Notes under the pieces: generated by a model
The model's input: the letters and a program-made list of their open reading frames with translations, nothing else
Told to the model about the DNA's origin: nothing
Databases searched by the model: none
Shown here: positions 25,437 through 34,607 of the stretch, piece by piece
Layout of the letters: each line of letters begins with the position of its first letter
How positions within the stretch are numbered: position 1 is the first letter of the stretch
Program-made: the position numbers and the translations under genes
From: Cupriavidus nantongensis
GTDB lineage: Bacteria > Pseudomonadota > Gammaproteobacteria > Burkholderiales > Burkholderiaceae
Assembly (NCBI RefSeq): GCF_001598055.1
Contig: NZ_CP014844.1
Coordinates: forward strand, 2,720,967 to 2,784,966
Direction: 5' to 3'
Length of the DNA: 64,000 nucleotides

Positions 25437-26357
25437 TCATGCCATTCCCCTGAGCCACGCCAATAGCGCATCGCGATCGCTTCCCTCCCCGATCGGCGTC
25501 GCCGACAGCAGACAATACTGCGTGCCGTCCTCGATGAATCCCATGGGTGCGCACAGTACACCTCGCTCGATATCGTCGCGCACCAGTTGCCACGGTCCCA
25601 TCGCGACGCCGAGGCCCGCCACGGCGGCCTGCAGGCTGAAATAGAAATGCTCGAACACCGTCTCCTTGCCCGGCGGCAGCGTGTGTCCCGATAGCGAGGC
25701 CCACTGCCGCCAGGCGCCCGGGCGGGTGCGTGTCTGCAGGCGTGGCGCTTCCCGTTTGAGCGACGCCTTCGATCCGAGCGCGGTGAACCACCGGGACACC
25801 TGATCGGGCCGGCAGACGGGCCCGACGCGCTCAGGAAACAATGGCACGGCGTGATAGCTGTCGGGCCAGTCGAAATCGTTGCGCCGGATTGCGAGGTCGA
25901 TGCCGTTGTGAAAGGAAAACGGCCCGCCGCCGGCAACGAGATGCACGTCGATGCGCGGATGCGCGGCCTGAAAACCGGGCCAGCGAGGAATCAGCCAGCG
26001 CATCAACAGCGTCGGTTCGCACGACAGCACCCAATGGCGACTCTGGCGCGCCCCAACGCGCAGCTCCCGTATGGCTTGCCGGATCACCTCCAGTCCCTCG
26101 CTGACTGCGCGTCCCAGCTTGCGGCCCGATGGCGTGAGAAAGACGCGGCGGCTGCGCCTCTCGAACAGGCGTACGCCGAGATCTTCCTCCAGTGCGCGCA
26201 CTGCCCGGCTGACCGCGCCATGGGTCAGGTGCAGCTCTTCAGCGGCGCGGCTGAAATTCTCCAGCCGCGCGGCGGCCTCGAAACAGCGCAGCGCGACCAG
26301 CGACGGCAGGCGGCCGTCCGATTGTGAGTCGGGCTCACCGTTATTGTCATAAAGCAT
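25437..26357 (-). CDS. LysR-family (GcvA-like) transcriptional regulator
   Basis: A 306-residue LysR-type regulator. The HTH is clear (LRCFEAAARLENFSRAAEEL, THGAVSRAVRALEEDLGVRLF) and belongs to the GcvA-like group that begins LPSLVALRCFEAAARL. The effector domain follows. The start is ATG 26357; the open frame continues upstream but only antisense to the LysE gene. It is divergent from the LysE-type exporter at 26424 with a 66-bp gap, the classical LysG-LysE layout, so it probably activates that exporter in response to an amino acid or analogue. Confidence 0.92.
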   Translation of the reverse strand: MLYDNNGEPDSQSDGRLPSLVALRCFEAAARLENFSRAAEELHLTHGAVSRAVRALEEDLGVRLFERRSRRVFLTPSGRKLGRAVSEGLEVIRQAIRELRVGARQSRHWVLSCEPTLLMRWLIPRWPGFQAAHPRIDVHLVAGGGPFSFHNGIDLAIRRNDFDWPDSYHAVPLFPERVGPVCRPDQVSRWFTALGSKASLKREAPRLQTRTRPGAWRQWASLSGHTLPPGKETVFEHFYFSLQAAVAGLGVAMGPWQLVRDDIERGVLCAPMGFIEDGTQYCLLSATPIGEGSDRDALLAWLRGMA

Positions 26358-26423
26358 CGTTTTTTGCCGGCATGGAATGACGATATATTGCCCGTCATTG
26401 TGAGCCTGAATAGGAGATATTGC

Positions 26424-27041
26424 ATGACGGAGGCACTGGCTGTCATTACCATCACGCTGCTCGCCGTCATTAGTCCGGGGCCGGATTTCGCAATGGTGAC
26501 GCGGAACAGCCTGGTGCTGTCGCGCCGCGCTGGCGTGCTGACGGCGTGGGGAATCGGCAGCGCGGTGCTGGTGCACGTGGGCTACACGCTGCTGGGTATC
26601 GGCGTGCTGATCCAGCGTTCGCTGTGGTGGTTCGAAGTGTTCAAGTGGATCGGTGCCGCCTATCTGGTGTATCTCGGCATCGGCATGCTGCGCACGCGCC
26701 GGGGTTCGCTGCAACTGGAATCCACGGTGCGCGCAGTGTCCGATGGCGATGCCTGGCGCACCGGCTTTCTGACGAATCTGTTGAACCCGAAATGCATGGT
26801 GTTTGTCGTCAGCCTGTTCATGCAGGTGGTGCAGCCCGGTACCCCGCTGGCAACGCAGATCGCCTACGGCGTGTTCATCGCGGTCGCGCATATCGGCTGG
26901 TTCAGCCTCGTCGCCACGTCGCTGTCGGCTGGGCCGGTACGCACGCGTCTGCTATCGGTGCGTCACTGGGTCGACCGGGTCTGCGGCGGACTGATGGTCG
27001 CGCTTGGCGTCGCGCTCGTGCGCTCGGTCAGCGGGCGATAG
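26424..27041 (+). CDS. LysE/RhtB-family exporter
   Basis: A 205-residue inner-membrane exporter with about six hydrophobic segments and the family signature ITLLAVISPGPDFAMVTRNSLV near the N-terminus, then FLTNLLNPKCMVFVVSLF. The ATG at 26424 follows TAGGAG by eight bases; an upstream ATG at 26364 lacks this. Family members export amino acids, homoserine lactones or analogues; the substrate is unknown. Divergent from a LysR regulator that is the likely controller. Confidence 0.9.
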   Translation: MTEALAVITITLLAVISPGPDFAMVTRNSLVLSRRAGVLTAWGIGSAVLVHVGYTLLGIGVLIQRSLWWFEVFKWIGAAYLVYLGIGMLRTRRGSLQLESTVRAVSDGDAWRTGFLTNLLNPKCMVFVVSLFMQVVQPGTPLATQIAYGVFIAVAHIGWFSLVATSLSAGPVRTRLLSVRHWVDRVCGGLMVALGVALVRSVSGR

Positions 27042-27078
27042 CCGCCGCGCCATGTTGCAAGGGGGTGCGCGGCTGACA

Positions 27079-29991
27079 TCATGCCGGCACGACGAGAACC
27101 TGCGGTGCGCCCTGCCGGATGCGGGTCCTGAGCCACGTTCGCTGCCGCCGGTTTCGGTCGCGCATTGCCTCGACGGCCGCCTGGAATTCCTTGTCGTGCA
27201 GCGACCTCGCGGCCTGCTCCAGTACATCGAGCGATATCGTACTCTCGCTGACCAGAAGCCACAGGTCATGCAGATCGCGCAGCATGTCGAAGCCGCCTTG
27301 GCTGCGCTGTAGCAGCAAGGCCTTGTCCAGTCGTTCCGGTTCCCCCTTGCGCCGTTCGCCATACCGTTGCACGAAAGGGTCGAGGGCGTTGGCGGAGGTG
27401 TTGGACCAGCTCGCGAAGATCCGGCATATCGGGGCGATATCCGGCTCGTCCGGGTGGGTTTCCCGGACCTGATCGAACGCCCGTACCAAGCGCCGCTCGC
27501 TCTCCTGTAGCAGGCCGATATAGTCCGCCACGTGCGCCCGCGGTGTTTTCGCCTTGTTCAGCCCCTCCTTGAATCCTTCCACTGCCGCATCCTTCAAGCG
27601 GCTCATCACCTGGACCACCCCGGTGGCGGACGCCGGGCGTGCCGCGGCGCCCTGCCCTGATCCATTCATGCCCTGTGGCTGCGGGGTGGCGGGCGCGTCG
27701 ATTTTGTCGAGACGGACGGCGGCGTACTTGAAGTGCGGCTGCTTGCTTACCGGGTCCCACTCGTAGACGGTGAGTTCATTGGCTGCCCGTGCCCGGCCCG
27801 GATCATCCCAATAGCCAAAATGGAACGGCACAAACAATTCCCCGGGACCAATGTCGCCCAACTGAGCCCGCGCCTCGACGGCGCCGCGCCGTGACGTGAG
27901 TCTTATCCAGTCGCCATCGGCAATGCCCAGGCGCTGCGCATCCTCGTGCGAAATCTGGACGAAGTCGTCCGGGGCAGCCTCGGCCAAGGCCCGGGAGCGC
28001 CCCGTCTTGGTCCGGGTATGGAAGTGATAGACCAGCCGGCCGGTGGTCAGAAAGAAGGGATACGCGTCGTCCGGCTCCTCGAACGGCGCCATATATTCCG
28101 CCGGCTTCAGGATCGCCCTGCCCGCTGGATTCATGGCCCGGTAAGCCTGGGGCGAGATCAGGCCGCCGGTGATCAGGTCATGGCCATAGGTTTCGCAATA
28201 GTCCGGGTCGGTGGGAAACACCAGCGAGCGGTAGGGATAGTGGTCGCCTTCCGGATGCTCGTCATTGCACGGCCATGGAATGCCCGAACCTCCGGTCAAC
28301 TTCGCATAGCTAAGACCGGTGTAGTCACATGGCCGGCCCCGGGTGCATTCCTTCCAGGCCTCGAAGGCTTGCTCCGGCGTATTCCATTTGACGAGCGGTG
28401 CGCCATCCTTGTCCTTGAATCCCATCCGCTGGGCGAAGTCGACGAAGATGTCGAAGTCCGGGCGCGCCTGTCCGGGCGGCTCCACCGCCTTGTGGCTGAT
28501 GTGTACGGTCCGGTCGACATTGGTGAAGGTGCCGGTCTTCTCGCCCCAGATCGCCGCAGGCAGAACGACATCGGCCAATTGGGCGGTCTCGGTGAGAAAC
28601 GCATCCTGGACCACCACAAACAGCTCGGGTCGCCGAAGGATGTTGCGGATGCGAGGCAGGTTGGGCAATGTCACCGCCGGGTTGGTGGCCTGGGCCCACA
28701 GCATCCGGATCGAACCTGTCTCGCAGTAGCGGAATATCTGCAATGCATGCGTGGGGGGCGTCCAGTGCGGGATGATCGCCGGGTCGACATTCCACAGCCT
28801 GGCCAATGCTTCGATGTGCTCGATGTTGTCCCAATTCCGGAATGCCGGCAGGTCTCCGTCGGCGCCGGCTTCCCGTGTGTTTTGCGCGGTCGGCTGCCCG
28901 TTCATTTGCAGGATGCCGCAGCCGGGACGGCCGATGCGGCCCAGCAGCAGGTTGATGTTGTTGACCTGTACCGCCGCGGCGGTGGCTTGATTGGATTGAT
29001 AGACGCCCTGCAGGCAGGTGGACAGCAACATGGACGATGCGGCAATCATCTGTGCGGCCCGCTGGAGGTCGGCGGCCGGCACGCCGGAGATTTCCTGGAC
29101 GCGCTCAGGCGTATACGTCGACACCACCGCCTTCAAGTGGTCAAAGCCAATGGTGTGCTGCGCGACGAAATCGCGCTGGACATGTTGGCCTTCGATCAGC
29201 AGGCGCAGCAGGCCGTTCAGGACGGCCACATTGGTACCGATACGCGGCGCGAGATGCAGGTCGGCTTCCTGCGCCGTCGCAGTGCGGCGGGGATCGATCA
29301 CGATCAGTCTGGGCGGATTGGCATGGCGGCGCCGATCCAGCACCCGCATCCATAGCACCGTGTCGGTACTGGACATGTTGTGGCCCACCATGAGGATGCA
29401 GTCGGTGGCGTCGATATCGCGGTACGAACCCGGCTGGCCGTCGCTGCCGAAGGTCTCCTTGAGCGCCGCGGCGGCGGTGGCAGTGCACAGGCGCGTGTTC
29501 CCATCCATATGAGGCGTGCCGAGCCCCGCCTTGCCAATGATGCCAAGCGTGTAGTACTCCTCCAGGAACAGCTGTCCACTGGTATAGAAGCCGATGGCGC
29601 CGGCGGAGTACTGGCGGCGCACCTCCTGTGCGTTCCGGACGATCAGGTCCATCGCCTCATCCCATGACGCAGGCTGGAGTTGCCCGTCCCTGCGCACCAG
29701 CGGCTGCGTCAGCCGGTCCGCGCTGTGGTTGGCTTCCCAGCCATGCAGCCCCTTGGGACCAAGCCTGCCCCGATTGACTTCGTCCTGCGCCCTGCCCCGG
29801 ACGCCAACGATCCTGCCGCCCTTGACCCCGATATCGCAGCCGCAGCCGTTCGAGCACAACACGCATGCCGACTGAACCCAGTGGTCCGGCTCGTCCACGA
29901 TTCGCTGGTCCACACGCACCGGCCATTGGCCCTCACCGGCAAACGGGGTGCGCTCGCCCCAGACCTGCGCGACGCTGTCTCGCGTTTCCAT
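27079..29991 (-). CDS. Molybdopterin oxidoreductase, assimilatory-nitrate-reductase-like, with C-terminal extension
   Basis: A 970-residue enzyme of the DMSO-reductase family. N-terminal iron-sulfur region CVLCSNGCGC at residues 43-52; the usual fourth ligand (C in LCPKG) is glycine here, in GRLGPKG near residue 78. The molybdenum cysteine is probably C169 in NTRLCTATA, as in NasA/NapA-type reductases (molybdenum-Cys). Mo-bis-MGD binding segments and the C-terminal MGD domain end near residue 800. The last ~170 residues (from about VMSRLKDAAVEGFKEG) form an extra helical domain I do not recognise. No signal peptide (no twin-arginine), so cytoplasmic. No electron-transfer partner, nitrite reductase or chaperone gene is adjacent, so substrate is uncertain. 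Confidence 0.85.
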   Translation of the reverse strand: METRDSVAQVWGERTPFAGEGQWPVRVDQRIVDEPDHWVQSACVLCSNGCGCDIGVKGGRIVGVRGRAQDEVNRGRLGPKGLHGWEANHSADRLTQPLVRRDGQLQPASWDEAMDLIVRNAQEVRRQYSAGAIGFYTSGQLFLEEYYTLGIIGKAGLGTPHMDGNTRLCTATAAAALKETFGSDGQPGSYRDIDATDCILMVGHNMSSTDTVLWMRVLDRRRHANPPRLIVIDPRRTATAQEADLHLAPRIGTNVAVLNGLLRLLIEGQHVQRDFVAQHTIGFDHLKAVVSTYTPERVQEISGVPAADLQRAAQMIAASSMLLSTCLQGVYQSNQATAAAVQVNNINLLLGRIGRPGCGILQMNGQPTAQNTREAGADGDLPAFRNWDNIEHIEALARLWNVDPAIIPHWTPPTHALQIFRYCETGSIRMLWAQATNPAVTLPNLPRIRNILRRPELFVVVQDAFLTETAQLADVVLPAAIWGEKTGTFTNVDRTVHISHKAVEPPGQARPDFDIFVDFAQRMGFKDKDGAPLVKWNTPEQAFEAWKECTRGRPCDYTGLSYAKLTGGSGIPWPCNDEHPEGDHYPYRSLVFPTDPDYCETYGHDLITGGLISPQAYRAMNPAGRAILKPAEYMAPFEEPDDAYPFFLTTGRLVYHFHTRTKTGRSRALAEAAPDDFVQISHEDAQRLGIADGDWIRLTSRRGAVEARAQLGDIGPGELFVPFHFGYWDDPGRARAANELTVYEWDPVSKQPHFKYAAVRLDKIDAPATPQPQGMNGSGQGAAARPASATGVVQVMSRLKDAAVEGFKEGLNKAKTPRAHVADYIGLLQESERRLVRAFDQVRETHPDEPDIAPICRIFASWSNTSANALDPFVQRYGERRKGEPERLDKALLLQRSQGGFDMLRDLHDLWLLVSESTISLDVLEQAARSLHDKEFQAAVEAMRDRNRRQRTWLRTRIRQGAPQVLVVPA

Positions 29992-30441
29992 AGCGTACGT
30001 TTCTCCATGACGAATGGCGCGCTAAGCCGGTGAGGCGGAAGCAAGGAAGCGTGTCGGGGACGGCCTCCATCGCCCCTCGTGATGAGGCAGGCGCCGCTCC
30101 CGGTGCAGCAAAGGACAGGCCAGCACCGGGAGGCCGCCGGCCCCTGCCGGTACGCCGGGGCCGCTTATGCCGACAGATGCGCGTGGCAGCCCCGCGGGCC
30201 GATCCGGGCACGGCATTGCTGCGCCGCGCGGCCTGCATCGATACCGGTGGCTTCCACCTGCATCGTTACATTGTTTGGAAAACTTGCAGCTTCCAGGGCA
30301 CACCGCTGCGACGATGCTGTCGTTCGCGCAAGCGGGCGCCGCAATGGGATGCCCTCTGGCGGTGTTTCGCCGCCTACCATGTTCTGGCAGGCCCGGAAGC
30401 CGCGAGCCTACCGCCCCGCGCAGCCTGCCAGGAGACCCGCC
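29992..30441. other. Intergenic stretch between molybdoenzyme and methyltransferase genes
   Basis: About 450 bp between two divergent genes. All open frames here are extensions or shadows of the neighbours. I see no RNA gene or clear operator; both genes' promoters must lie here. Confidence 0.4.
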
Positions 30442-31263
30442 ATGAGCACACCGAACACCGACAAGCTGTTCACCGGCCCCATTCCCGAGCTGTACGAGCG
30501 ATATCTGGTCCCGATGATCTTCCAGCCCTATGCCGACGACATGGCCAGCCGTGTGGCGGAACGACGACCGGCCAGCGTGCTGGAGATTGCGGCCGGCACC
30601 GGCGTGGTCACGCGGGCGATGGCGAAGGTGTTGCCCGAAGAGGCCGAGCTGACCGTCACCGACCTGAATGCGCCGATGCTCGCGCGTGCCGAGGCGACAG
30701 GCGTCAGCGGCCGGGTGGTGCAATGGCGACAGGCCGACGCCATGCAGTTGCCCTTCGACGATGGCAGCTTCGATCTGGTGGTCTGCCAGTTCGGCGTGAT
30801 GTTCTTCCCGGACAAGCCACGGGCCTTCGCCGAGGCGCGCCGGGTGCTGAAGCCCGGCGGCACGCTATTGTTCAATGTCTGGGATCGCATCGAGGAGAAC
30901 GAATTCGCCAATGCGGTATCCCGCGCGCTGGCGGCGTGTTTCCCGGATTCGCCGCCGGACTTCATGGCGCGCACTCCGCACGGCTACCATCGGCGGGATG
31001 TCATCGAGCGCGATCTGGCCGCTGGCGGGTTCGCCACCGTGCCGGGCTTCGACACTGTCGCGAAACGTAGCCGAGCCGAATCGGCGCAGGCGCCCGCGAT
31101 GGGCTTCTGCCAGGCCACGCCGATGCGTGCGGAACTGGAAGGGCGCGGCGCCGATGCCATGCAACGTGCCACCGATTATTGCGCGGCCGCCTTGCGCAGC
31201 CAGTTTGGCGAGGGTCCGATCGAAGGAAAAATCTCGGCACATGTGATTGCCGCGCGTGCCTGA
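30442..31263 (+). CDS. Class I SAM-dependent methyltransferase
   Basis: A 273-residue cytoplasmic methyltransferase of the UbiE/MenG-like type. SAM motif I is VLEIAAGTGVVTRAM, motif II region LTVTDLNAPML, motif post-I/III QADAMQLPFDDGSFDLVVC and ARRVLKPGGTLLF. AGGAGA precedes the ATG at 30442 by seven bases, which decides the start; the frame is open further upstream without family similarity. Substrate unknown. Divergent from the molybdoenzyme gene and convergent with the LysR gene at 31331. Confidence 0.88.
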   Translation: MSTPNTDKLFTGPIPELYERYLVPMIFQPYADDMASRVAERRPASVLEIAAGTGVVTRAMAKVLPEEAELTVTDLNAPMLARAEATGVSGRVVQWRQADAMQLPFDDGSFDLVVCQFGVMFFPDKPRAFAEARRVLKPGGTLLFNVWDRIEENEFANAVSRALAACFPDSPPDFMARTPHGYHRRDVIERDLAAGGFATVPGFDTVAKRSRAESAQAPAMGFCQATPMRAELEGRGADAMQRATDYCAAALRSQFGEGPIEGKISAHVIAARA

Positions 31264-31277
31264 GCGCCGGTGTCACG

Positions 31278-31309
31278 GCTATCGCAGCTATCGCAGCTAT
31301 CGTAGCAGT
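31278..31309. repeat. Short tandem repeat between convergent genes
   Basis: Three consecutive copies of the nonamer CTATCGCAG, the last degenerate, in the 67-bp gap between the methyltransferase and LysR 3' ends. Confidence 0.6.
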
Positions 31310-31330
31310 CGGGGGCGGCCCGCAGCCCGG

Positions 31331-32269
31331 TCAGCCGCCCGCGCCGAAACAACCCTCGTCCAACCGATACTTCGCCGCACTGTCCACCGCCTGCTCCACG
31401 AACGGCAAGGTCAGGGGATTGCCGATCTCCTTGTGGAAGGCGATCCACAGTTCCAGCGCGGGCACGTCGCGGTCCGCGAGGCGGCGATAGACCGCCCCCT
31501 TGACCGGTTGCGCCGCGGCGGACGCCGGCACGAGCGCGACCGCGATGCCGGCCGCCACCATCGACATCACGGCGTGATGGCGGGCGGCATCGTGGATGCG
31601 CGACGGCACGACGTTGTGTTCGGCCAGCCAGCTCATCATCAGGTCATGCGCATACTGGCCGTGGCGCCGTTCGAGGGTGGCGAGGCTTTCGCCGTTGAGG
31701 TCGCGTGCCCGCACCCGTTCCCGGCCGACCAGCGGGTGGTGTTGCGGCACGGCCAGCACATAGGGTTCGGACATCAGCCGGCGCGCCTGTAGCCGCGGGT
31801 CCGTCACCGGCGGCCGCAGGATCGCCACATCCAATTCGTTGCGCAGCAGCGACTCGACCATGACCTCGGAGCTGACTTCGCGCAGCGAGTACAGCACGCC
31901 CGGCACGCGGGCGGAGAAGTGGCGAAGCATGTCGGGCACCAGCTCGATCGCCGAGATCGCCGTCAAGCCGATGCCGAGGTGTCCGACATCTTCTCCCCGG
32001 CCCGCCTGCCCCACCATCTGCCGCGCCCGATGCTCGATATCGAAGAGCTTCTGGGCTTCCTTGCGCAATACGTGACCCGCCGGGGTCAGCCGCACGCTTC
32101 GCTTGGAGCGTTCGAACAGTTGCGCGCCGACCTGCGCTTCGAGCTGCTTGATCTGCAGGCTCAGCGGGGGCTGCGTCATGTTGAGCCGTTGGGCGGCGCG
32201 CGTGAAATTCAGTTCCTCGGCCAGTACCAGGAACGACGTCAGCACGCGGAGTTCGAGCGGGGTATACAT
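31331..32269 (-). CDS. LysR-family transcriptional regulator of the downstream catabolic operon
   Basis: A 312-residue LysR-type regulator of the CatR/BenM-like form: HTH in LVLAEELNFTRAAQRLNMTQ, PPLSLQIKQLEAQVGAQLFE, followed by the co-inducer domain. It is divergent from the HpcH aldolase gene with 134 bp between starts, and an inverted repeat of the LysR T-N11-A type lies in that gap at 32289-32309. It therefore probably controls the aldolase/dehydrogenase/SDR/Bug operon in response to a pathway compound. Confidence 0.92.
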   Translation of the reverse strand: MYTPLELRVLTSFLVLAEELNFTRAAQRLNMTQPPLSLQIKQLEAQVGAQLFERSKRSVRLTPAGHVLRKEAQKLFDIEHRARQMVGQAGRGEDVGHLGIGLTAISAIELVPDMLRHFSARVPGVLYSLREVSSEVMVESLLRNELDVAILRPPVTDPRLQARRLMSEPYVLAVPQHHPLVGRERVRARDLNGESLATLERRHGQYAHDLMMSWLAEHNVVPSRIHDAARHHAVMSMVAAGIAVALVPASAAAQPVKGAVYRRLADRDVPALELWIAFHKEIGNPLTLPFVEQAVDSAAKYRLDEGCFGAGG

Positions 32270-32288
32270 ATACAGGGTTTATATAATT

Positions 32289-32309
32289 CCAATACAAAAC
32301 CAGTATTGG
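32289..32309. promoter_or_regulatory. Probable LysR operator
   Basis: CCAATAC-N7-GTATTGG, a perfect 7-bp inverted repeat between the divergent LysR gene and catabolic operon, flanked symmetrically by ATATA-like sequence. It contains the T-N11-A core usual for LysR-type binding sites. Confidence 0.6.
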
Positions 32310-32403
32310 CAATATAACTCGGGACGTCCGAGAATGTCTTCACCCGCCACACCCTGGCCCCCCGCCACGCCCATGGCGACACCGATAACAAGGCAGGAGA
32401 CAC

Positions 32404-33195
32404 ATGACGATCCAGCACCCCATCGACACGCGGTTGCCCGCGCTGCTGCGTAGCGGCGAGCCACTGCGCGGCATTTTTTCCGCGCTGCCCAGCCCGGCGA
32501 TCGTGGAGATGTGTGCCTATGCCGGCTTCACATTCGTGATCATCGACAACGAGCATGGCGCCGCCGACTTCGAAACCACCGAGCATATGCTGCGCGCCGC
32601 CCGGGCGAGCGGCATCGTTCCGGTAGTGCGCTGCTTTGCCGAGGACATTCCGCGCGTGCTGGACATGGGAGCCAGCGCCGTGCAGGTGCCGATGGTAGAG
32701 ACGGCCGACCAGGCGCGCGATCTGGTCAACCGCGTGCGCTATCCCGTGCTGGGACGGCGGGGCAGTGCCTTCAGCGGCCGGGCCGCCGGCTACGGCGCCT
32801 TTCCCGGCGCCAGCCATATCCAGCGAAGCAACGAAGGGGTAACGCTGATCCCGATGATCGAGACGCCGGAGGGTGTCGTCAATGCCGGCGAGATTGCGGC
32901 GGTCGACGGCGTCGAGGCGGTGTTCGTCGGGCCCAACGACCTGGCGCATGCGATGGGCCATGGCAACGACTGGAAGGCGCCCGCCGTTGCCGTGGCCATC
33001 GAGCACGCGCTGCGTGCGGTGCACGGCGCGGGCAAATGTCCCGGCATCATCGCGCTCACCCCGGAAGACGAAGCCCAATACGGCGGCTTCGGTGCGCGGT
33101 ATTTCGCCACGGTGGCCACCAGCCTGATCACACAGGCGTTCCGGCAGGCGGCACAGGGCGGCCGGGATGCGTCGCCGCCAGCGCTGCGCTACTAG
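32404..33195 (+). CDS. HpcH/HpaI-family aldolase
   Basis: A 263-residue class II (metal-dependent) aldolase fold protein that typically cleaves 4-hydroxy-2-oxo acids to pyruvate plus an aldehyde. Motifs: FVIIDNEHGAADFETTEHML, VPVVRC, AVQVPMVETADQARDLVNRV, LIPMIETPEGVVN and FVGPNDLAHAMG with the metal-binding acidic residues in EN-H and IETPEG. GGAGA lies about six bases before the ATG. First gene of an operon with a HisD-like dehydrogenase, an SDR and a Bug binding protein. A nine-T run follows its stop but the downstream genes continue on the same strand. Confidence 0.88.
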   Translation: MTIQHPIDTRLPALLRSGEPLRGIFSALPSPAIVEMCAYAGFTFVIIDNEHGAADFETTEHMLRAARASGIVPVVRCFAEDIPRVLDMGASAVQVPMVETADQARDLVNRVRYPVLGRRGSAFSGRAAGYGAFPGASHIQRSNEGVTLIPMIETPEGVVNAGEIAAVDGVEAVFVGPNDLAHAMGHGNDWKAPAVAVAIEHALRAVHGAGKCPGIIALTPEDEAQYGGFGARYFATVATSLITQAFRQAAQGGRDASPPALRY

Positions 33196-33309
33196 GCCAC
33201 AGGCGCTGCCAAACTTTTTTTTTGTATGACAAGAGGACCGCTGCGGGCGGCCTGGACGCGGTGCGTCCCGGCGCGATGCGCGGCAAGCAAACCGATCCAG
33301 GAGATTTGC

Positions 33310-34602
33310 ATGGCCCAGTATCTGAAGACATCCAAGCCGCAGGAGGTAAAGGCGGAGATCCAGGCGCAGGTGCGCGACACCGTTTCCGCCATCCTCGCGC
33401 AGATTGCCGAACGGGGCGACGCCGCCGTGCGCGAATACTCGGCCCGCTTTGACAACTGGCAGCCCGCCAGCTTCCGGCTGTCGCAGGAAGAGATCGAGGC
33501 CTGCGTGGCTTCGCTGTCGCCCGAGGTGCTGGCCGATATCCGCTTTGCACAGGAGCAGATCCGGCGCTTCGCCCAGATCCAGAAGGACTCGATGCGGGAT
33601 GTCGAAGTCGAGACCTTGCCGGGCGTGGTGCTCGGGCACCGCAACCTGCCGGTCAACAGCGTCGGCTGCTATATCCCGGGCGGCAAGTATCCGCTGGTCG
33701 CGTCGGCGCATATGAGCGTGCTGACCGCGAAGGTAGCGGGCGTGAAGCGCGTAATCGCCGCGGCCCCGCCGTTCGACGGCAAGCCGGCGCCCGCCATCGT
33801 GGCCGCCATGCATCTGGCCGGGGCCGATGAGATCTACTGCATGGGCGGCGTGCAGGCCATCGCCGCGATGGCGCTCGGCACCGAGCACATCGCGCCGGTG
33901 GACATGATCGTCGGACCGGGCAACGCCTATGTCGCGGAAGCCAAGCGCCAGCTATTTGGCCGCGTGGGCATCGACCTGCTGGCGGGGCCAACCGAGACGC
34001 TGATCATCGCCGACGATACCTGCGACGCCGAGCTTGCCGTGGCCGACCTGCTGGGCCAGGCAGAGCATGGTCCCAACTCGCCGGCCATCCTGCTGACCAA
34101 TTCGCGCGCCCTGGCGGAAGCCGTGCCGGCCGAGATCGAGCGGCAGTTGGCGATCCTGCCCACCGCGCCGATTGCCCGCGTGGCATGGGAGGAATACGGC
34201 GAGATCATCCTGTGCGATTCGTACGAGGAGATGGTGGCGGAAGCCGACCGCATCGCCTCCGAGCACGTGCAGGTGATGACGCGCGATCCGGACTATTTCC
34301 TGCAGCACATGACGAACTACGGCGCACTGTTCCTGGGCGCGCGCACCAACGTCTCGTACGGCGACAAGGTCATTGGCACCAACCACACCTTGCCCACTAC
34401 CAAGGCGGCGCGCTATACCGGCGGCCTGTGGGTCGGCAAGTTCATCAAGACCTGTACCTACCAGCGCGTGACGACCGACGAGGCCTCGGCGATGATCGGT
34501 GAGTACTGCTCCCGGCTTTGCGCGCTCGAAGGATTCGCCGGGCACAAGGAGCAGGCGGATATCCGCGTTCGCCGCTACGGCAAGTCGCGCAAGGCGGCCT
34601 GA
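33310..34602 (+). CDS. HisD-like dehydrogenase (histidinol or sulfopropanediol dehydrogenase family)
   Basis: A 430-residue NAD- and zinc-dependent dehydrogenase that in this family performs two successive oxidations of an alcohol to an acid. Conserved residues are in place: zinc ligands in [11 protein letters not shown] and [14 protein letters not shown], the E-H catalytic pair in SEHVQVM, and a C-terminal His in [12 protein letters not shown] at 33310 follows CAGGAGA. It is not in a his operon but with an aldolase, SDR and binding protein, so it is probably catabolic; the HpsN sulfopropanediol dehydrogenase of Cupriavidus is one such paralogue. Substrate unproven. Confidence 0.85.
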   Translation: MAQYLKTSKPQEVKAEIQAQVRDTVSAILAQIAERGDAAVREYSARFDNWQPASFRLSQEEIEACVASLSPEVLADIRFAQEQIRRFAQIQKDSMRDVEVETLPGVVLGHRNLPVNSVGCYIPGGKYPLVASAHMSVLTAKVAGVKRVIAAAPPFDGKPAPAIVAAMHLAGADEIYCMGGVQAIAAMALGTEHIAPVDMIVGPGNAYVAEAKRQLFGRVGIDLLAGPTETLIIADDTCDAELAVADLLGQAEHGPNSPAILLTNSRALAEAVPAEIERQLAILPTAPIARVAWEEYGEIILCDSYEEMVAEADRIASEHVQVMTRDPDYFLQHMTNYGALFLGARTNVSYGDKVIGTNHTLPTTKAARYTGGLWVGKFIKTCTYQRVTTDEASAMIGEYCSRLCALEGFAGHKEQADIRVRRYGKSRKAA

Positions 34603-34607
34603 GCGCC

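Noticed and set aside
27946..29355. 469-codon plus-strand frame inside the molybdoenzyme gene
   Set aside because: Antisense to a complete enzyme with visible catalytic residues; no motif of its own.
33205..33225. Nine-T run after the HpcH aldolase as an intrinsic terminator
   Set aside because: The only stem next to it is three base pairs, and three more genes of the same apparent operon follow on the same strand.
32239..33888. 549-codon minus-strand frame across the aldolase and HisD-like genes
   Set aside because: Runs antisense over two well-supported genes; His/Gly/Arg-rich shadow composition.
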